Positions 33,283 through 44,611 of a stretch of 64,000 bases of DNA are shown piece after piece. This stretch comes from Monomorium pharaonis. Taxonomy: Eukaryota > Arthropoda > Insecta > Hymenoptera > Formicidae. The stretch lies in assembly GCF_013373865.1 (NCBI RefSeq), contig NC_050476.1, forward strand, positions 12,427,001 to 12,491,000, in the 5' to 3' direction. The notes under the pieces were generated by a model. That model made no database searches. It was given only the letters and a program-made list of their open reading frames with translations, and had not been told where the DNA came from. Each line of letters starts with the position of its first letter. Within the stretch, counting starts at the first letter, position 1. The position numbers and the translations under genes are program-made.

Positions 33283-33901
33283 ATGTTTCTGTTTGTAGGT
33301 TTATTGGTGGTAACATTTGGAAAAATACAAATTTTATGCAATCTCTCGAAGAAGGAACAGCTGATTTGCCACCCTCTACACCACTTCCTGATGCAGATGT
33401 TTCATTTCCATATGTTTTTGTCGCAGATGAAGCGTTTCCATTTACAATATACATCATGAGACCATTTCCCAGAAGAAACGTTAATCTGTCTAATAACGAA
33501 CGTATTTTCAACTATCGTTTATCTAGAGCGAGAAGAGTAATCGAAAATACGTTTGGTATCATGGGAACAAAATGGCAAATTTTACAGTCAAACATAAGCT
33601 TCTCTCCAAAGAATGCAGAATTAATTACAAAAGCTTTGGTCTTCACAATTTTATGATGAGCTGAGGACGTCCCCAATATTGCCCTCAAGGACTTATAGAT
33701 ATTCAACAAAGTAATGGACAAGTTGAAAGAGGAACATGGAGAGCACAAGTTAATGAAACAATTTTTCATCGTCTAGGCAGAACAGGAGCAAACAGAAGTA
33801 CACGTATTGCATATGGTATGAGAAATTACCTAATGCGATATTTTATATCCAAAACTGGTCAAGAACAGGTGCCATGGCAACATGAAAGAGCGCTTCATTA
33901 A
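33283..33901 (+). pseudogene. PIF/Harbinger nuclease, C-terminal exon with frameshift
   Basis: After a ttctgtttgtag acceptor-like site the frame reads GGN..., PYVFVADEAFPF (about 33408-33443), MRPFPRRN, ERIFNYRLSRARRVIENTFGI (33502-33564) and a W at the usual place. These are the last two acidic blocks and helix of HARBI1-like DDE nucleases. The frame is lost near 33650 (…ALVFTIL stop), but the C-terminal domain continues one frame over (YCPQGLID, GTWRAQV, then MRNYLMRYFIS...VPWQ) to a TAA at 33899. The N-terminal half with the first catalytic Asp is absent, and the solo LTR and (TA)n lie where it should be. Confidence 0.85.
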
Positions 33902-35609
33902 AACTTTATAAATCTGCCAAATTAAAAGTATTACATGTGTAGATTTTGTAAATATTTATATTAAGTTAATATTAAAATTAAGGTTATATAAAGACAAAAC
34001 TGTAAAATTATAATTTTATTGCAGTGATTAATTAACGTACGCTATTGTATTCTGTTGCATTCTTCTGATAAATTATGATATAATATTAATAATTTACAGT
34101 TTAGTTAATTTTTATACATTGTTTATGAATATAAAAAAGCAAACAAAGAGCGACCGCAAAAATTGCCCGTTTCGTGGCCATCGAGTTTTGATACGATTTT
34201 GGTGGTAAATGATTGTATATCATCAAACATTCATCCCCTAAAAATTTTGAATTGAGCATACCTTTTATTGCTGAGATGTGAAGAGTTAAAGTTGATATTA
34301 TTCACGAATAAAGATTACGCCATTTTATCCATTTAACATAAGATACTTTAACATTATTTCTAAAATTAAAAAATGTTTCTGATGGAAATTGTTCAAGTGG
34401 TAGGAGATTAATTCATCGTCACCTTAAATTGACTATCAAGTCAAAATTGTGAAGGTCATTTAGAGATCAACTTGTGAAATTCAATAAAATGTTTGTCAAC
34501 TAATGTCGGATATTTGTCTCTGCGGTCTAATTACTTATAACCTTAAATGGACCTTTAAGGAATAATTTGCAAGGTCATGTAGAGATCAAAGGGACATTTT
34601 CAGAAAAATTCGAGACGAGCGTTTCTTTGCCTTTCTGTCTGTCGGGGTGCTTGATTAGCGTAAGTCCTCTTGCCTCTCACGATGAAGTCTTGACTTTTAC
34701 TCACTTTCCATTTCATCTCTGCTTAGAGATCGTTATACATATATTATATATTTTTGGATTTGGTACTTTTAAATCATGATATTGACCATATCTGAGGTAC
34801 CAAATCAGAGTCATTATATAGCTGCAACAGCCTACTGTGCGTGAATCTCTCTCGCATGTGCAATAGTATTCTATTATCGATTCTCGAACCCTTTTCTCCC
34901 TATCTATCAGGACGAAAATATGGTGAAACGCGCACATGTTTGTCCTTGTCTTTTATATTATCTTTGTTTGACGCTCGACCTACAAAAGTAAAGAGTAGGG
35001 GCAATCTCTGTAAGCGTGTTCTTTGTACAAATAGGTTGGACTGTCTTCGAGGGCACGCTTATACGTTTAATTTAAAAAAATCACAGAATACTACTTTTGT
35101 TAACAATTTTTTGTAGCTCAATAACAATTATGTAATCTGTAAAATATCTCGGTGAAAAAGCTACCACTACTAAAACTATTAGAAAAATCACAGTAAATAC
35201 CGCAGTATTTCAGAAATCGGTAGTATCTATATTTGAAATATTGTTATAAGGTCATTGGATTTATAAAATAAAAGGCACCGTGTTGACATAAGATAATGTT
35301 AACGTTAATAAAACTCTCGTATATATGTGTACTTGTTCAGAGATCGCAGAAATAGGTATCTGATATCAGTTAAAAAATATTTTCCTGAAAATCGCAAGTT
35401 GACCTCTAAATGACATTCACAATTCTGACTTAAACGTCGATTTGAGGTCACGATAAATTAGTTTTCTAATAGATATACAAATCTTATTTGAAACATTTTT
35501 TTATATAGGAAATAACCTCGAGGTTTTTGTGTTGAACGGATAAAATGGCATAACCTTCATTGGTGAATAGTGACCAATTTAACCCTTCATATCTCAGTAA
35601 TAAAAGGTA

Positions 35610-36557
35610 CCCAGACAGCACCAGATATCGTACGAATATTATACTCTCATACGTAATGTACTGTGATCATACCGAATATACGTAAAACATTCATATAACG
35701 TCTCAGTAGAATGTCATTTTGATATATCCTCAAGATAAACTTAGAATATAGCGACTGAACTTCGCAACTCCTACTGAATATACTGAGATTATATCTAATA
35801 TACTCAAAACATCCGTAAAATATCCTATGATATATCTCATGTATATCTATCACATATTTCCAAAATATCCGCGTAATATCGAAAGTGAATCATGTCAACG
35901 CTATCTATGATCTGTAACGTTACGCATTTTCGTCTGCCGTGTGATGCAGACACGTGGTGAAGTGTAGGGTGTGAACGTGCGAACACGAACTCACGGACAA
36001 CGTGGTTTTCTCAGGAATTACGCCCAGATAACTCTGGTATGTACATAAGATATAATATAGTAACGTAAACTATAATAATATATATATATTGTATATATAC
36101 ATATATTATTTAGGTTATAACCTACAATTATCTAAGCATAATTTCCCAAAGCACCCCAGCGTATTCAACAGATATTACGCTTCATTTTTTGCGATAGCTT
36201 CCTGATGTGCGAAATGATTAATTCCTCTTCTTATTTCTTCTTGCTAATTCTGTATGTTTAATTCCTTGTTCCTTATTCCTCTCATTATGCATGAGCCCAT
36301 ATAATGTGAACATACTGTAGACATATTGTGAATATACTGAAGATATACTTTAGACATACGTATAACATTCTTAAGATATATTCGGTATATTCTCATAAAC
36401 TGCCAGCGAAATTCTATGGGATAAGGCAACGCGGACATAGTACGTTATGAGTATATACTCGCCATATCACAGACGTATCTCTAATATTATACGAATATTG
36501 CAATATACTTTCGCAATATCCTATTATCGTTCTCATAATCTACATGTGCTGTCTGGG
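35610..36557. mobile_element. 948-bp MITE, CCCAGACAGCAC ends, TA duplication
   Basis: CCCAGACAGCACCAGATATC ... ACATGTGCTGTCTGGG with TA at 35608-35609 and 36558-36559. The interior is built from ata/gatata words such as tcatataacgt and acatattgtgaatatactg. The left arm of the host element (about 34255-34275) shows the unoccupied TA. Confidence 0.9.
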
Positions 36558-36608
36558 TATGCTCAATCTGAAATTTTCAGAGGATTAAGATTCCATGATG
36601 TACAACTA

Positions 36609-36773
36609 CCCTGGTAAAAAGAAACCTTCTACGAAGCGTAAATTGAAATGTAAAAGAAGCGTTAACACTTTTTTTTCATTGTTTCAATTTACGCTTCGTA
36701 GAAGGTTTGTTAACGCTTTTATTACTCTTCTTTTATATTCGATTTACGCTCCGATTTTACATTTTCACCAGGG
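36609..36773. mobile_element. 165-bp MITE, CCCTGGTAAAA...TTTTCACCAGGG, TA duplication
   Basis: Inverted ends with TA on both sides. Internal mirror accttctacgaagcgtaaat / atttacgcttcgtagaaggt. Confidence 0.85.
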
Positions 36774-36856
36774 TATTTACCGCCAAAATTGGTTAAAATT
36801 TCGGTGACCACGAAACGGGCGATTTTAGATTTGTTTTTGCAGTCGCTCTTTATATA

Positions 36857-37845
36857 CTATGTAAAAATATATAAATTATAGAATTCTATGTGCATAAAAT
36901 TGTGTTATATTTTTATTTATTAAAATTTGTAATAATAAAATTATTTGTAAAAATAAAATTATAGTGATAGTAAAAAAAGAGAAAATTTATTATGATTTAT
37001 CCATTATAACATAATTTATTGTAATTAACATTATATCTTAATACTTTTATATATTCTATATAAAGTAAGAAATTAATATTTTTATATTTAGTCAAGAAAT
37101 ATTCTAAAAATAAAATAAAAAAAACTATTTTATACACTTCAAAGTTTACATGTAATTTATTATATAGTAAGTTTTAATATAATAAAGGATGCCTGCGATT
37201 GCATGACCTTTCGGCGCTCTTTGCCAAAAGACATAGCGGAATAAGCAGGTGAAATCTGCCCCCGCACTAATCGAGCTCAAATTGATATCATTAGTTGGCA
37301 CCCTTGAGATGTAAAACTTCCCCAAATATTATGTATAAAATTGCATTTTTTGGGGAGTTATGGAGGGGAAAAGAAAAATAAAGAAAGTGGTTTTTTTCGA
37401 AAATGGTTGGAGCGATTTTAATGAAAAAAATATATGTTGTAAACATCGTTTAGACAAGTTTAAGAAAATTTTAAGTAATTTTTGTGGTTAAAAAAACCTG
37501 ATAAAAAAATTTTTGAAAAAAAATTGCATGAAATTAGAGACTCTCGAAACTCTTTTATTAATTCGTTTTTATTTTTCTAATAATACTTGTTGCAGAAATT
37601 TTATAATAACTGAAAAAATATATAATTTATTTAATTATTCAATTTATGATAATATAAATGAAAATACAGAAGAGACATCAGATATTGACGAATTTGAAAA
37701 AGCTTTAAACTGCTTAGATATGGACTAATGCTATCTTAAATTGGCTAAATCGACTGAATACAGATTAATATTATGTACATTTAGTTTTTATTTTTATCTT
37801 TTATTAAAATTACAATTTCTGTGCAATAGATTTAGTGTTTAATAA
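36857..37845. other. AT-rich sequence with one small unknown ORF
   Basis: 37190-37340 is less AT-rich and has no repeat partner. A 71-codon frame at 37513-37728 has an acidic end (SDIDEFEKALNCLDMD), which could be the last exon of a decayed transposase. I cannot assign it. Confidence 0.35.
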
Positions 37846-38440
37846 GGGTGTCCCAGAATGAATAATTCTTATTTTACAAAGTGAAAGAGAGTAAAATTTT
37901 TAACTAAAAGTTCCTTTAACAATTTTGGCTTAGATTATTATTTACTAAATTATTAATAATAAAGTTGATCAATCAGACAGCGCGCGGCCGGCATATGCAG
38001 CAGCGTAGCATGCCATGTGGCTCCACGGGCTCTCTACGCGCCTATCACACATTTCCTTACGTAAAATTTAATTTTTATTTTTTATAATAATGAATAATTA
38101 AATAAATAAATAAATTTAAATTAATAAATAAATAGAGAAATAAATAAATAAGTAAACTAATAAGTAAATAAATAAAAATAAATACAATTAAAAATTATTT
38201 CAATTCCTTATTATTTTTTATTTTTTGTTGTTAATTATTTATTTGTGTACTTGTATTTTTTTAAAATTTAAAATATTTATTTGATTTAATTATTTAATTT
38301 TCATAGTTGATTTAGCAGCGATAGGCAAAATTAACTACGGAGAGTGTGTTATACAAAGGTATAAAAAATTGTTGATAAAAAGTATTAAAATAAATTGTTA
38401 GTAAAGAATTTGTTTAAACATTTTTTTAAAGAATTATTTT
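37846..38440 (+). repeat. ~600-bp inverted arm (left) of a 10.1-kb composite
   Basis: gggtgtcccagaatgaataattctt at the start is mirrored at 47371-47946. Also shared: gcatatgcagcagcgtagc, 'gttatacaaaggtataaaaa' and agcgataggcaaaattaac. Confidence 0.85.
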
Positions 38441-38785
38441 GTTGTACCTTGCGGTGCAACAAAATGATTTTGCCGTACCTTGCGGTGCGACAAATAATCT
38501 TGTTGGGTTTGTTGCTGCCTTAGGAGTAGGAACTCGCGAAAGGAGGCTTTTGTTGGCAGGGTCCTCGAGTCACCAACACACTTGTTATTAGTAATTAACA
38601 AAAGGAGTGTTTGTTCTCTGTAGTTACAAGGTAATTCTTTACACTTGCGATCAGCGAAGGTGCCGTGTCGTTTTACTCAGAGGTGATAAGATATGGCGCG
38701 CGGCTCTAAGATAGCGCGCTGTATATTCGCTCGCTCGAGATGCGTTGTGACTAACAAGGGAACCTCGCGAACCCGAAAATTCTGA
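38441..38785. other. Unassigned segment inside the composite
   Basis: A tandem phrase gtaccttgcggtgc(a/g)acaaa occurs twice (38453 and 38474). The rest may be an LTR fragment. No ORF. Confidence 0.4.
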
Positions 38786-40106
38786 TTTTAATGAAACTTG
38801 GCATAAATGTAGAGGGGGTAAATACATGAATTTAGAAATTATAAGTTGGTGCTTATAAACGGTTTAAAGGGTTGAAACCACTTTTTAAAAATTTAGAGTT
38901 TTTGCCTTTTCTCGATATATCTCGTAATCTAAACAAAGTATTAAAAAATGTTTCATACAAAAGTTTTACAGCATAAATACCTTCATTTAACTACGCTGTT
39001 CATTTTTCAAAAAAAAAAAAATTTTTTTTTAAATTAAAATAAATTTTTAATAAAATTGACTTATGTATATAGCATTTATAAAGTAATTATACTATCTTAT
39101 ACTACGTTCTATTTATATCATCTATGTGTATATTATGTATGTTATATATTATCTATGTTATAATACTATGCATTTATATAATCTGCATCCCTGTATGTAT
39201 TAGTTTTCATCTAACAGTTGCGCAATATTAGAGTAGTCACGTTGCTTTCACACAGTGTTCTGTCACATATTTCACATTTAAGTTTTATATTTGTCATGTC
39301 ACGGTATGTATCATATATGAAATGGAAATCACGTATTAATAAAAGTTTGGTATCTTTATTAATAATGTTACGCGTCATTTTCACATCAGTATCACATCTA
39401 ACGTGTGCTTGATTTTTCTGTTAGATTGTTTTTAATTAAGCGAAGCATAATATTACACATAAATGTTGCGAATGTTCTTAATATGTTAATTATTTTATTT
39501 CAAATTATACATATTCCACCAATAAATGAAAGCCTATAAATGAAAGATGGGGACGCAGATAATTTAAATGTATAGTTTTATAACATAGATAATATATAAC
39601 ATACATAATATACACATAGATAATACAAATAAAACGTAATATATAAGATAGTATTATTACTTTATAAATGCTATATACATAAATGTCAATTTTATTAAAA
39701 ATTTATTTTAATTAAAAAAAAAATTTTTTTTTATTCGGAAAATAAACAGCGTAGTTAAATGGAGGTATTTATGCTATAAAACTTTTGTATAAAACATTTT
39801 TTTATATTTTGTTTAGTTTACAAGATATATAGAGAAAAGGTAAAAAGGTCTCAACCTTAAAAGGGTGGTTTCACTTCTTCACACCGTTTATAAGACCAAA
39901 CAGAAAATTTTCTGATTTTAATAAAACTTAGCATAAATGTAGAGGGGGTAAATACATTAATTTAGAAATATTTTATTTTGGTTCAAAAACGATTTGAAGG
40001 GGTGAAAGCACGCTTAAAAGTTGAGACATTTTTGCGTTTTCTCGATATATCTCGTAAACTAAACAAAATAAAAAAGAATGTTTTATACAAAAGTTTTTAA
40101 CTTAAG
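38786..40106. mobile_element. Foldback element plus a partial head-to-tail copy
   Basis: ttctgattttaatgaaactt...gtagagggggtaaatac starts the left arm (to about 39190), which is mirrored at about 39560-39905. From 39915 to 40106 the left-arm start is repeated in direct orientation (ttctgattttaataaaactt...) and ends at the LTR remnant. No coding region. Confidence 0.75.
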
Positions 40107-40475
40107 TAGTGCCGCGGATTTGGTATAATAGTGGGGCAATGGCCCCTCGGCATGACCATATATGGTCATAACCGCGCGCATCCGGTACGCGGGAAATATT
40201 CGCGAGCTTAGCAACAATTGCACCCAAAACGTAAATATGCATTTCCGGTGGCATGATCGTTGCTAAGCTGAACTTCGCTAAATTCCATGCGATGCCCGGT
40301 GCGATGAACGGCCGGCAGCGCACGAGGCATGTTACTTGACATTTCGCGCTAAGAAGCCTTCCTCGGCGAGTCATTCTAACATCTTTCTTAATTCAGATTT
40401 AATATTATTATATTATCCAATATTATACTATAATATTTAATTTTACTGTCGGTTGTGAGTGCCTCGCTCACAACA
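40107..40475 (-). repeat. Partial 3' LTR of the errantivirus-like element
   Basis: On the minus strand, aacggaggaggga (a polypurine-tract-like run) is followed by TGTTGTGAGCGAGG from 40475 leftward. The LTR is cut at about 40107 by the foldback element. Confidence 0.7.
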
Positions 40476-40530
40476 TCCCTCCTCCGTTGAAAAAACAAAA
40501 ACGGAGGTACAAAGTTTTTGTATATTTTAA

Positions 40531-41672
40531 TTAAAAACACGTGCTACTGCTACGCTTTAAAATAGATCTGGGAATTGTATATTCCGCATCTATATCTAAT
40601 GTGACTCGCTTCTCAGGGCTATTTGGTTTTTTCTTTTTTATTACATTAACGATTACTATTATTGTTAGTATTATTACAATAATTGTTCCGCTGGTTGCTG
40701 TTGGATAGATAAAGTGTGGTGACTGGAAAATTGAATTTGATTCTTTATTTAATTTTTTGTCCATTTCAATAATTTTTTTGTTTAAGTCCTCTAATTTTGA
40801 GGAATGTAGGACAATGTTTTATAATTTTATCGTTTGCACTGCATCTGTGCTTAGTTTTGTTTCGTTCTCTAGTATCGAAATATTATACTGCGGTAGATAC
40901 GTTTCTATTTCCGTATCGTGTAACAACTTAGGTGACTTTATCATTTGAAGTTATTCTTCAATGTTATTTTACCCGTTTTTTCAATGAAAAAACTTCCTTT
41001 ATCTGTCCGTGGTTTTTACAGTATAATGTTACAGTTTGTTTTTCCTGTATGGAGTATAGCCATGAGTGCGAGTCGCTTAATGCTATCCAAAAACTATAGT
41101 TAGATGCTATGTTTTTAATATTAAAATTTTCGTGATACCTACCAGTTTCTAGAAATGTTTTGACTTCGCACACGGAGTGCGGATTAATCCTATTCGCAGG
41201 ATAGTTTCGCTCGCATAGGTAATCTTTATTTATTTTTATACAATTTGTAGATCGATATGCGACAAAGTTATGTACGTGTGCTGATCCCCGTCTATCGCTA
41301 TGGTAGGATAACTGATATCTATTATTGAAAATGTGTTGTTACGCTCTGGCATAAGTAGTGCAATTACATTTAATATTTCGTATTTAGACGCTGATATTAA
41401 TAGAAAACGCAAAATTGTATATATATTTGTGCTATCGCAATACGCGCTTACAATTGCAAATTTTTCAATGGTTGACCATTCTTCTTGGTTCTCTAAACGA
41501 AAAATAGAGTCCTTCCAAAAGTTGGGAGTTCGCGTCTTTAAGCAATTGTATTATGTGGTCTATAGGCGTTAGTCTGGGGTGCATCATACCCTTTTTTAAT
41601 AATGTGACGTAATCTAAAAGAGTGAGTCCCAGATGCGCACAATAATAAACGGACACAGAAGGCTGAGTGAAA

Positions 41673-41736
<64 letters not shown>

Positions 41737-42509
41737 CACGGAAGGAGTGCAAGGAGGGGCTTCGCCCCCCCCCCTCCCGCACTCGCCCCGTCGGTAGAGG
41801 TGCCCGAAAAGTCGCAACCCATGTGGTAAGTTTGTAGGTTACTGTGTCCGTTTGGTCTGTGCGCATTTGGTCCGTGCGCATTTGGTTTGTGTGCATTTGG
41901 TCTGTGCGCATTTTGTCTGTGTCCGTTTCACTCAGCCTGTTGTGTCCGTTTATTACTGTGCGCATCTGGGACGCTCCCATCTAAAACGTCTTCCGCATTG
42001 CGAGTTAAATCTGTAGCATTGCGAGTTGCTCGTCAATTACTTTTTTGTTGTCAGCGTCCATGGTAAATCAGCGATTTTGCTATTGAGCCTATTCCGTCGA
42101 TTAGTCCTCGTTTTTGTACTGTCGGCGTCTTATATGTATCAGTTATACGGAGGATCAGTCGGTTTGTCCTTTGGTATTCTTTTGTTATGGCTGCGTTGAA
42201 GCTGTCTCATATGGCTTTATTTATTACCGCTACGATTCTACATAAATTGTCTGTTTTTTGCACATATTTTTCAATTTGCGTCAGTCTTTTTGATAAAGAC
42301 GCAGTGTTTATTTTAATTATTAATTTCCATTGCGATTCAATTTGTCGGAGTCTTCCTATTTTTTGATAGTATATCCCTGGATGATGGATGAATTTCTCTA
42401 CTTGATACGGCGTGTCGCTTCTTTGAGCTGTTGTCGCCAGGTAGATACATGTGAGAAGTCCCCTGCAAGGTGATTTATCATTACTACCTCTCATCTTATT
42501 TATCAGCAT
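40531..42509 (-). pseudogene. env: Errantivirus-type env (F-like fusion glycoprotein) remnant
   Basis: Minus-strand pieces in order: an ectodomain segment with YQVEKF, GIYYQKIG and W-K-L (42509-42207); a basic site and fusion-peptide-like RGLIDGIGS (about 42073-42112), typical of baculovirus-F/errantivirus glycoproteins; a further ectodomain piece (about 41600-41465 and 41173-40964); and a membrane span of Ile/Val residues followed by a K-rich tail (40764-40531). Stops and frameshifts separate the pieces, and a 343-bp MITE (41628-41970) interrupts it. It lies downstream of pol and upstream of the 3' LTR, as expected for an insect endogenous retrovirus. Not functional. Confidence 0.8.
41628..41970. 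mobile_element. 343-bp MITE with 47-bp inverted ends and a 15-bp word array
   Basis: CCCAGATGCGCACAATAATA... and its mirror ...TACTGTGCGCATCTGGG pair over ~47 bp with about three mismatches. Inside are a (CGCA)n tract (41671-41737), a GC hairpin-like gaggggcttcgcccccccc, and a tandem of gtgcgcatttggtct (41848-41930). It splits env. Confidence 0.85.
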
Positions 42510-42696
42510 TATTTTATCTCCTCGACGTTATGCTCTTCTTTAATTGTGCGTGAGAAAGGTGTAATGTTTATCTATCTCAGCTATTATTGCAGTCGCCTTT
42601 TGGTCGACTATCTTTGACTACTCTCATTCTTGTCCGAGCTGTCGTGCGAGATATTTTTTTTTCTTACGGTTCGCGAAAAGTTTGAGAGTGTAAAAA

Positions 42697-43000
42697 ATGA
42701 AATTTCTAGTGCCGTCGTCACTGCTCCCGTCGCCTAAATCTAGCGATATTATTTTGTGTGAGGATGCCTCGGACGAGGAGGAACGGGATGTCGTTTCCTC
42801 TGACGGAGAGGAATCTGAGGGAGAGGACGAGAGGCCAAATCATGAAGGCGACCCTTTCGTGGTTCCTCCGACCCGGGGTCTTATTGACCATTTGTTAGAG
42901 CAGTTTTCTGACTCTGAGGAGGAGTTGTGACGTGATTTTGGTTCCTTGGAAGAATGCTGTGAGGACTCTTTAGAAGGGGAGGGTGGGGAGACGGAGGAAT
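42697..43000 (+). other. Acidic plus-strand ORF antisense to the pol-env junction
   Basis: A 77-codon frame from ATG 42697 to TGA at 42928 encodes an acid-rich protein (DEEERDVVSSDGEESEGEDE, GLIDHLLEQFSDSEEEL). The same frame continues after the TGA for 24 more acidic codons (…LEECCEDSLEGEGGETEE) to TAA at 43000. It is opposite in strand to the retroelement. It may be a leftover of another inserted element or an antisense frame. Family not recognised. Confidence 0.35.
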
Positions 43001-43434
43001 AATAACTGAAGGGAGGGAATGCTTCCTCCCTTCCTTAGTTGTTAGTTTATAGTTTAAGTGTAGTGTATAGTGTTTGTTCCTTTTTTTACTATTTGAATTA
43101 TGTGCGGATCGGATTACTCCGGCTGATGGCTTCTTGGCCACTGGCGAGTTTATTCTCTCTTTTTTTTATATATGCGTAAGCATGCGTGTGTGAATGTGTG
43201 TATATAATTGTTTCTACTCTCTCTCTTTTTTATTTTCGCGTTACCCTTCGATAAATGGTTTAATGCGATTTACATGTACGCGAATTGTCCGTCTTCTCCT
43301 TTTTATCGTGTAATTGACGTGCGAATGCTTTTCGGTAATAGTATAGGGTCCGGTCCATTGCGCGTCCAATTTCTTAGAACGCCCTCGGCGAAGCGTTTCG
43401 TCGAAGAGTAGGACTTTCATCCTTTATAGCCTTT

Positions 43435-43440
<6 letters not shown>

Positions 43441-43487
<47 letters not shown>
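43441..43487. repeat. (TA)n microsatellite inside pol
   Basis: Pure ta tract inserted into the integrase tail. It adds alternating Ile-Tyr codons. Confidence 0.95.
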
Positions 43488-43489
<2 letters not shown>

Positions 43490-43711
43490 CTTTATATCTT
43501 AGAACTTTATAGTCAATTTTATAATTGGTTTCCTTTACGGATCGGTCGTAATAGTCCTTCGACTTTTGTTTTTCATCTCTTATGTTATCTTTGGCGATGC
43601 TATTAGTGGCACGTAGTTTCTCCTGTAGCTCGAGCGCATAGTCATCGTAGCTATATGTCTTTTTAGGCGACTTAGCTGGCGCTGTCGGTAACTTGGGGAG
43701 ATGGCTGTAAA

Positions 43712-44611
43712 TTAATTCGAAGGAGGTATAGTTTTCTGGGGTTGATTTATAAAATCTATTATTGTTTTGATAGTTGTCATTGCAGAATGAGCTAACAAAA
43801 CACAAGCCGTAGAAAATTCAGGTTTTGTCTGGTTATTAAAACAAAAGAAAAACAAATCCTTTTTCAATTTTGGTAATATCCTAAAAATATCATTTATAGT
43901 TACGAAGAAGTCATCATCAACATTCAATTCTCCAACTGGAGCTCCTATTGAACTGTATACTGCAGATTTTCTATTAGTTAAATATTTCTTAATTTGTTGA
44001 TCCCTATCAGAAGATGTTATAAAAGTTTTATGGATTGATATAAGAATCAAATGACATGTTGCTCTTATATCAAAATTATTTAAAGGTTTTGATCTCTTTT
44101 CATATTTAAATTTATCTTTAATATAATCTTCTATATCATTTATTATTCTAACTCCCTGATCTGGGTTTGTAATATATTCATCATATGTAGCACAAAATTC
44201 TTCTCCATAATAACAAAATAAACTCAACCAAAATCCAACATCTATTGGGTTGGAAGTACATTTTGTTGTTTTATTAGTTGTAATTAAATCATAAAATATT
44301 ATTAAATCATGGGCATTCTTTGGAAGGAATACAATAAATTCTTCTTCTGCAGGTTTTGGGATTTCATATTTAATAGACTTTTTAATTTTAATTCCTGGAT
44401 ATCTCACATGTATCTTTGTTGCACTAGCTGGATGTAAATTTCCATTTTTTACTTTTATCCTTATCTCCCTGAAAGAAATTTCTTCTTCAACATAATCTAA
44501 TTTAGCATAATCATTAATATCTAGTATAACAAATTTAAGAATATCCTCATCATGATTTAGTTTTCTTAATCCTGTTTGAGGATCTTTTTCATCTGACAAT
44601 AAGGATTCCAT
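43712..44611 (-). CDS. 299-codon ORF, probable endogenous viral gene inside the integrase
   Basis: An uninterrupted minus-strand frame begins ATGGAATCC at 44611, two bases inside the insert, and runs to 43712. The last ~12 codons are out-of-frame integrase DNA. The inserted unit is 43747-44613, flanked by TGAT at 43743-43746 and 44614-44617. Its base composition is much more AT-rich than the surrounding pol. The protein is globular, with a helical C-terminal half, a FWLSLFCYYGEEFCATYDEY region, a KSAVYSSIG region and no zinc knuckle, transposase or membrane motif. Its size and character fit a nucleoprotein of a negative-strand RNA virus, known to be captured by insect LTR elements, but I cannot name the family. 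It could also be a host mRNA copy. Confidence 0.45.
   Translation of the reverse strand: MESLLSDEKDPQTGLRKLNHDEDILKFVILDINDYAKLDYVEEEISFREIRIKVKNGNLHPASATKIHVRYPGIKIKKSIKYEIPKPAEEEFIVFLPKNAHDLIIFYDLITTNKTTKCTSNPIDVGFWLSLFCYYGEEFCATYDEYITNPDQGVRIINDIEDYIKDKFKYEKRSKPLNNFDIRATCHLILISIHKTFITSSDRDQQIKKYLTNRKSAVYSSIGAPVGELNVDDDFFVTINDIFRILPKLKKDLFFFCFNNQTKPEFSTACVLLAHSAMTTIKTIIDFINQPQKTIPPSN

Larger units (their letters stand above)
34147..36856. mobile_element. 2.7-kb DNA element with ~330-bp inverted ends
   Basis: agagcgaccgcaaaaattgcccgtttcgtgg at the left is mirrored by cacgaaacgggcgattttag...gcagtcgctcttta at the right. A second mirrored block (34258-34475 against 35395-35607) has 'gtgaaggtcatttagagatc' / gacctctaaatgacattcac. 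Two MITEs (35610-36557 and 36609-36773) sit inside its right arm. No transposase. Frames at 34567-34779 and 34841-35116 are not recognisable. Confidence 0.75.

Noticed and set aside
41465..41980. 171-codon minus-strand frame
   Set aside because: A mixture of env remnant, (CGCA)n tract and word array created by the MITE insertion.
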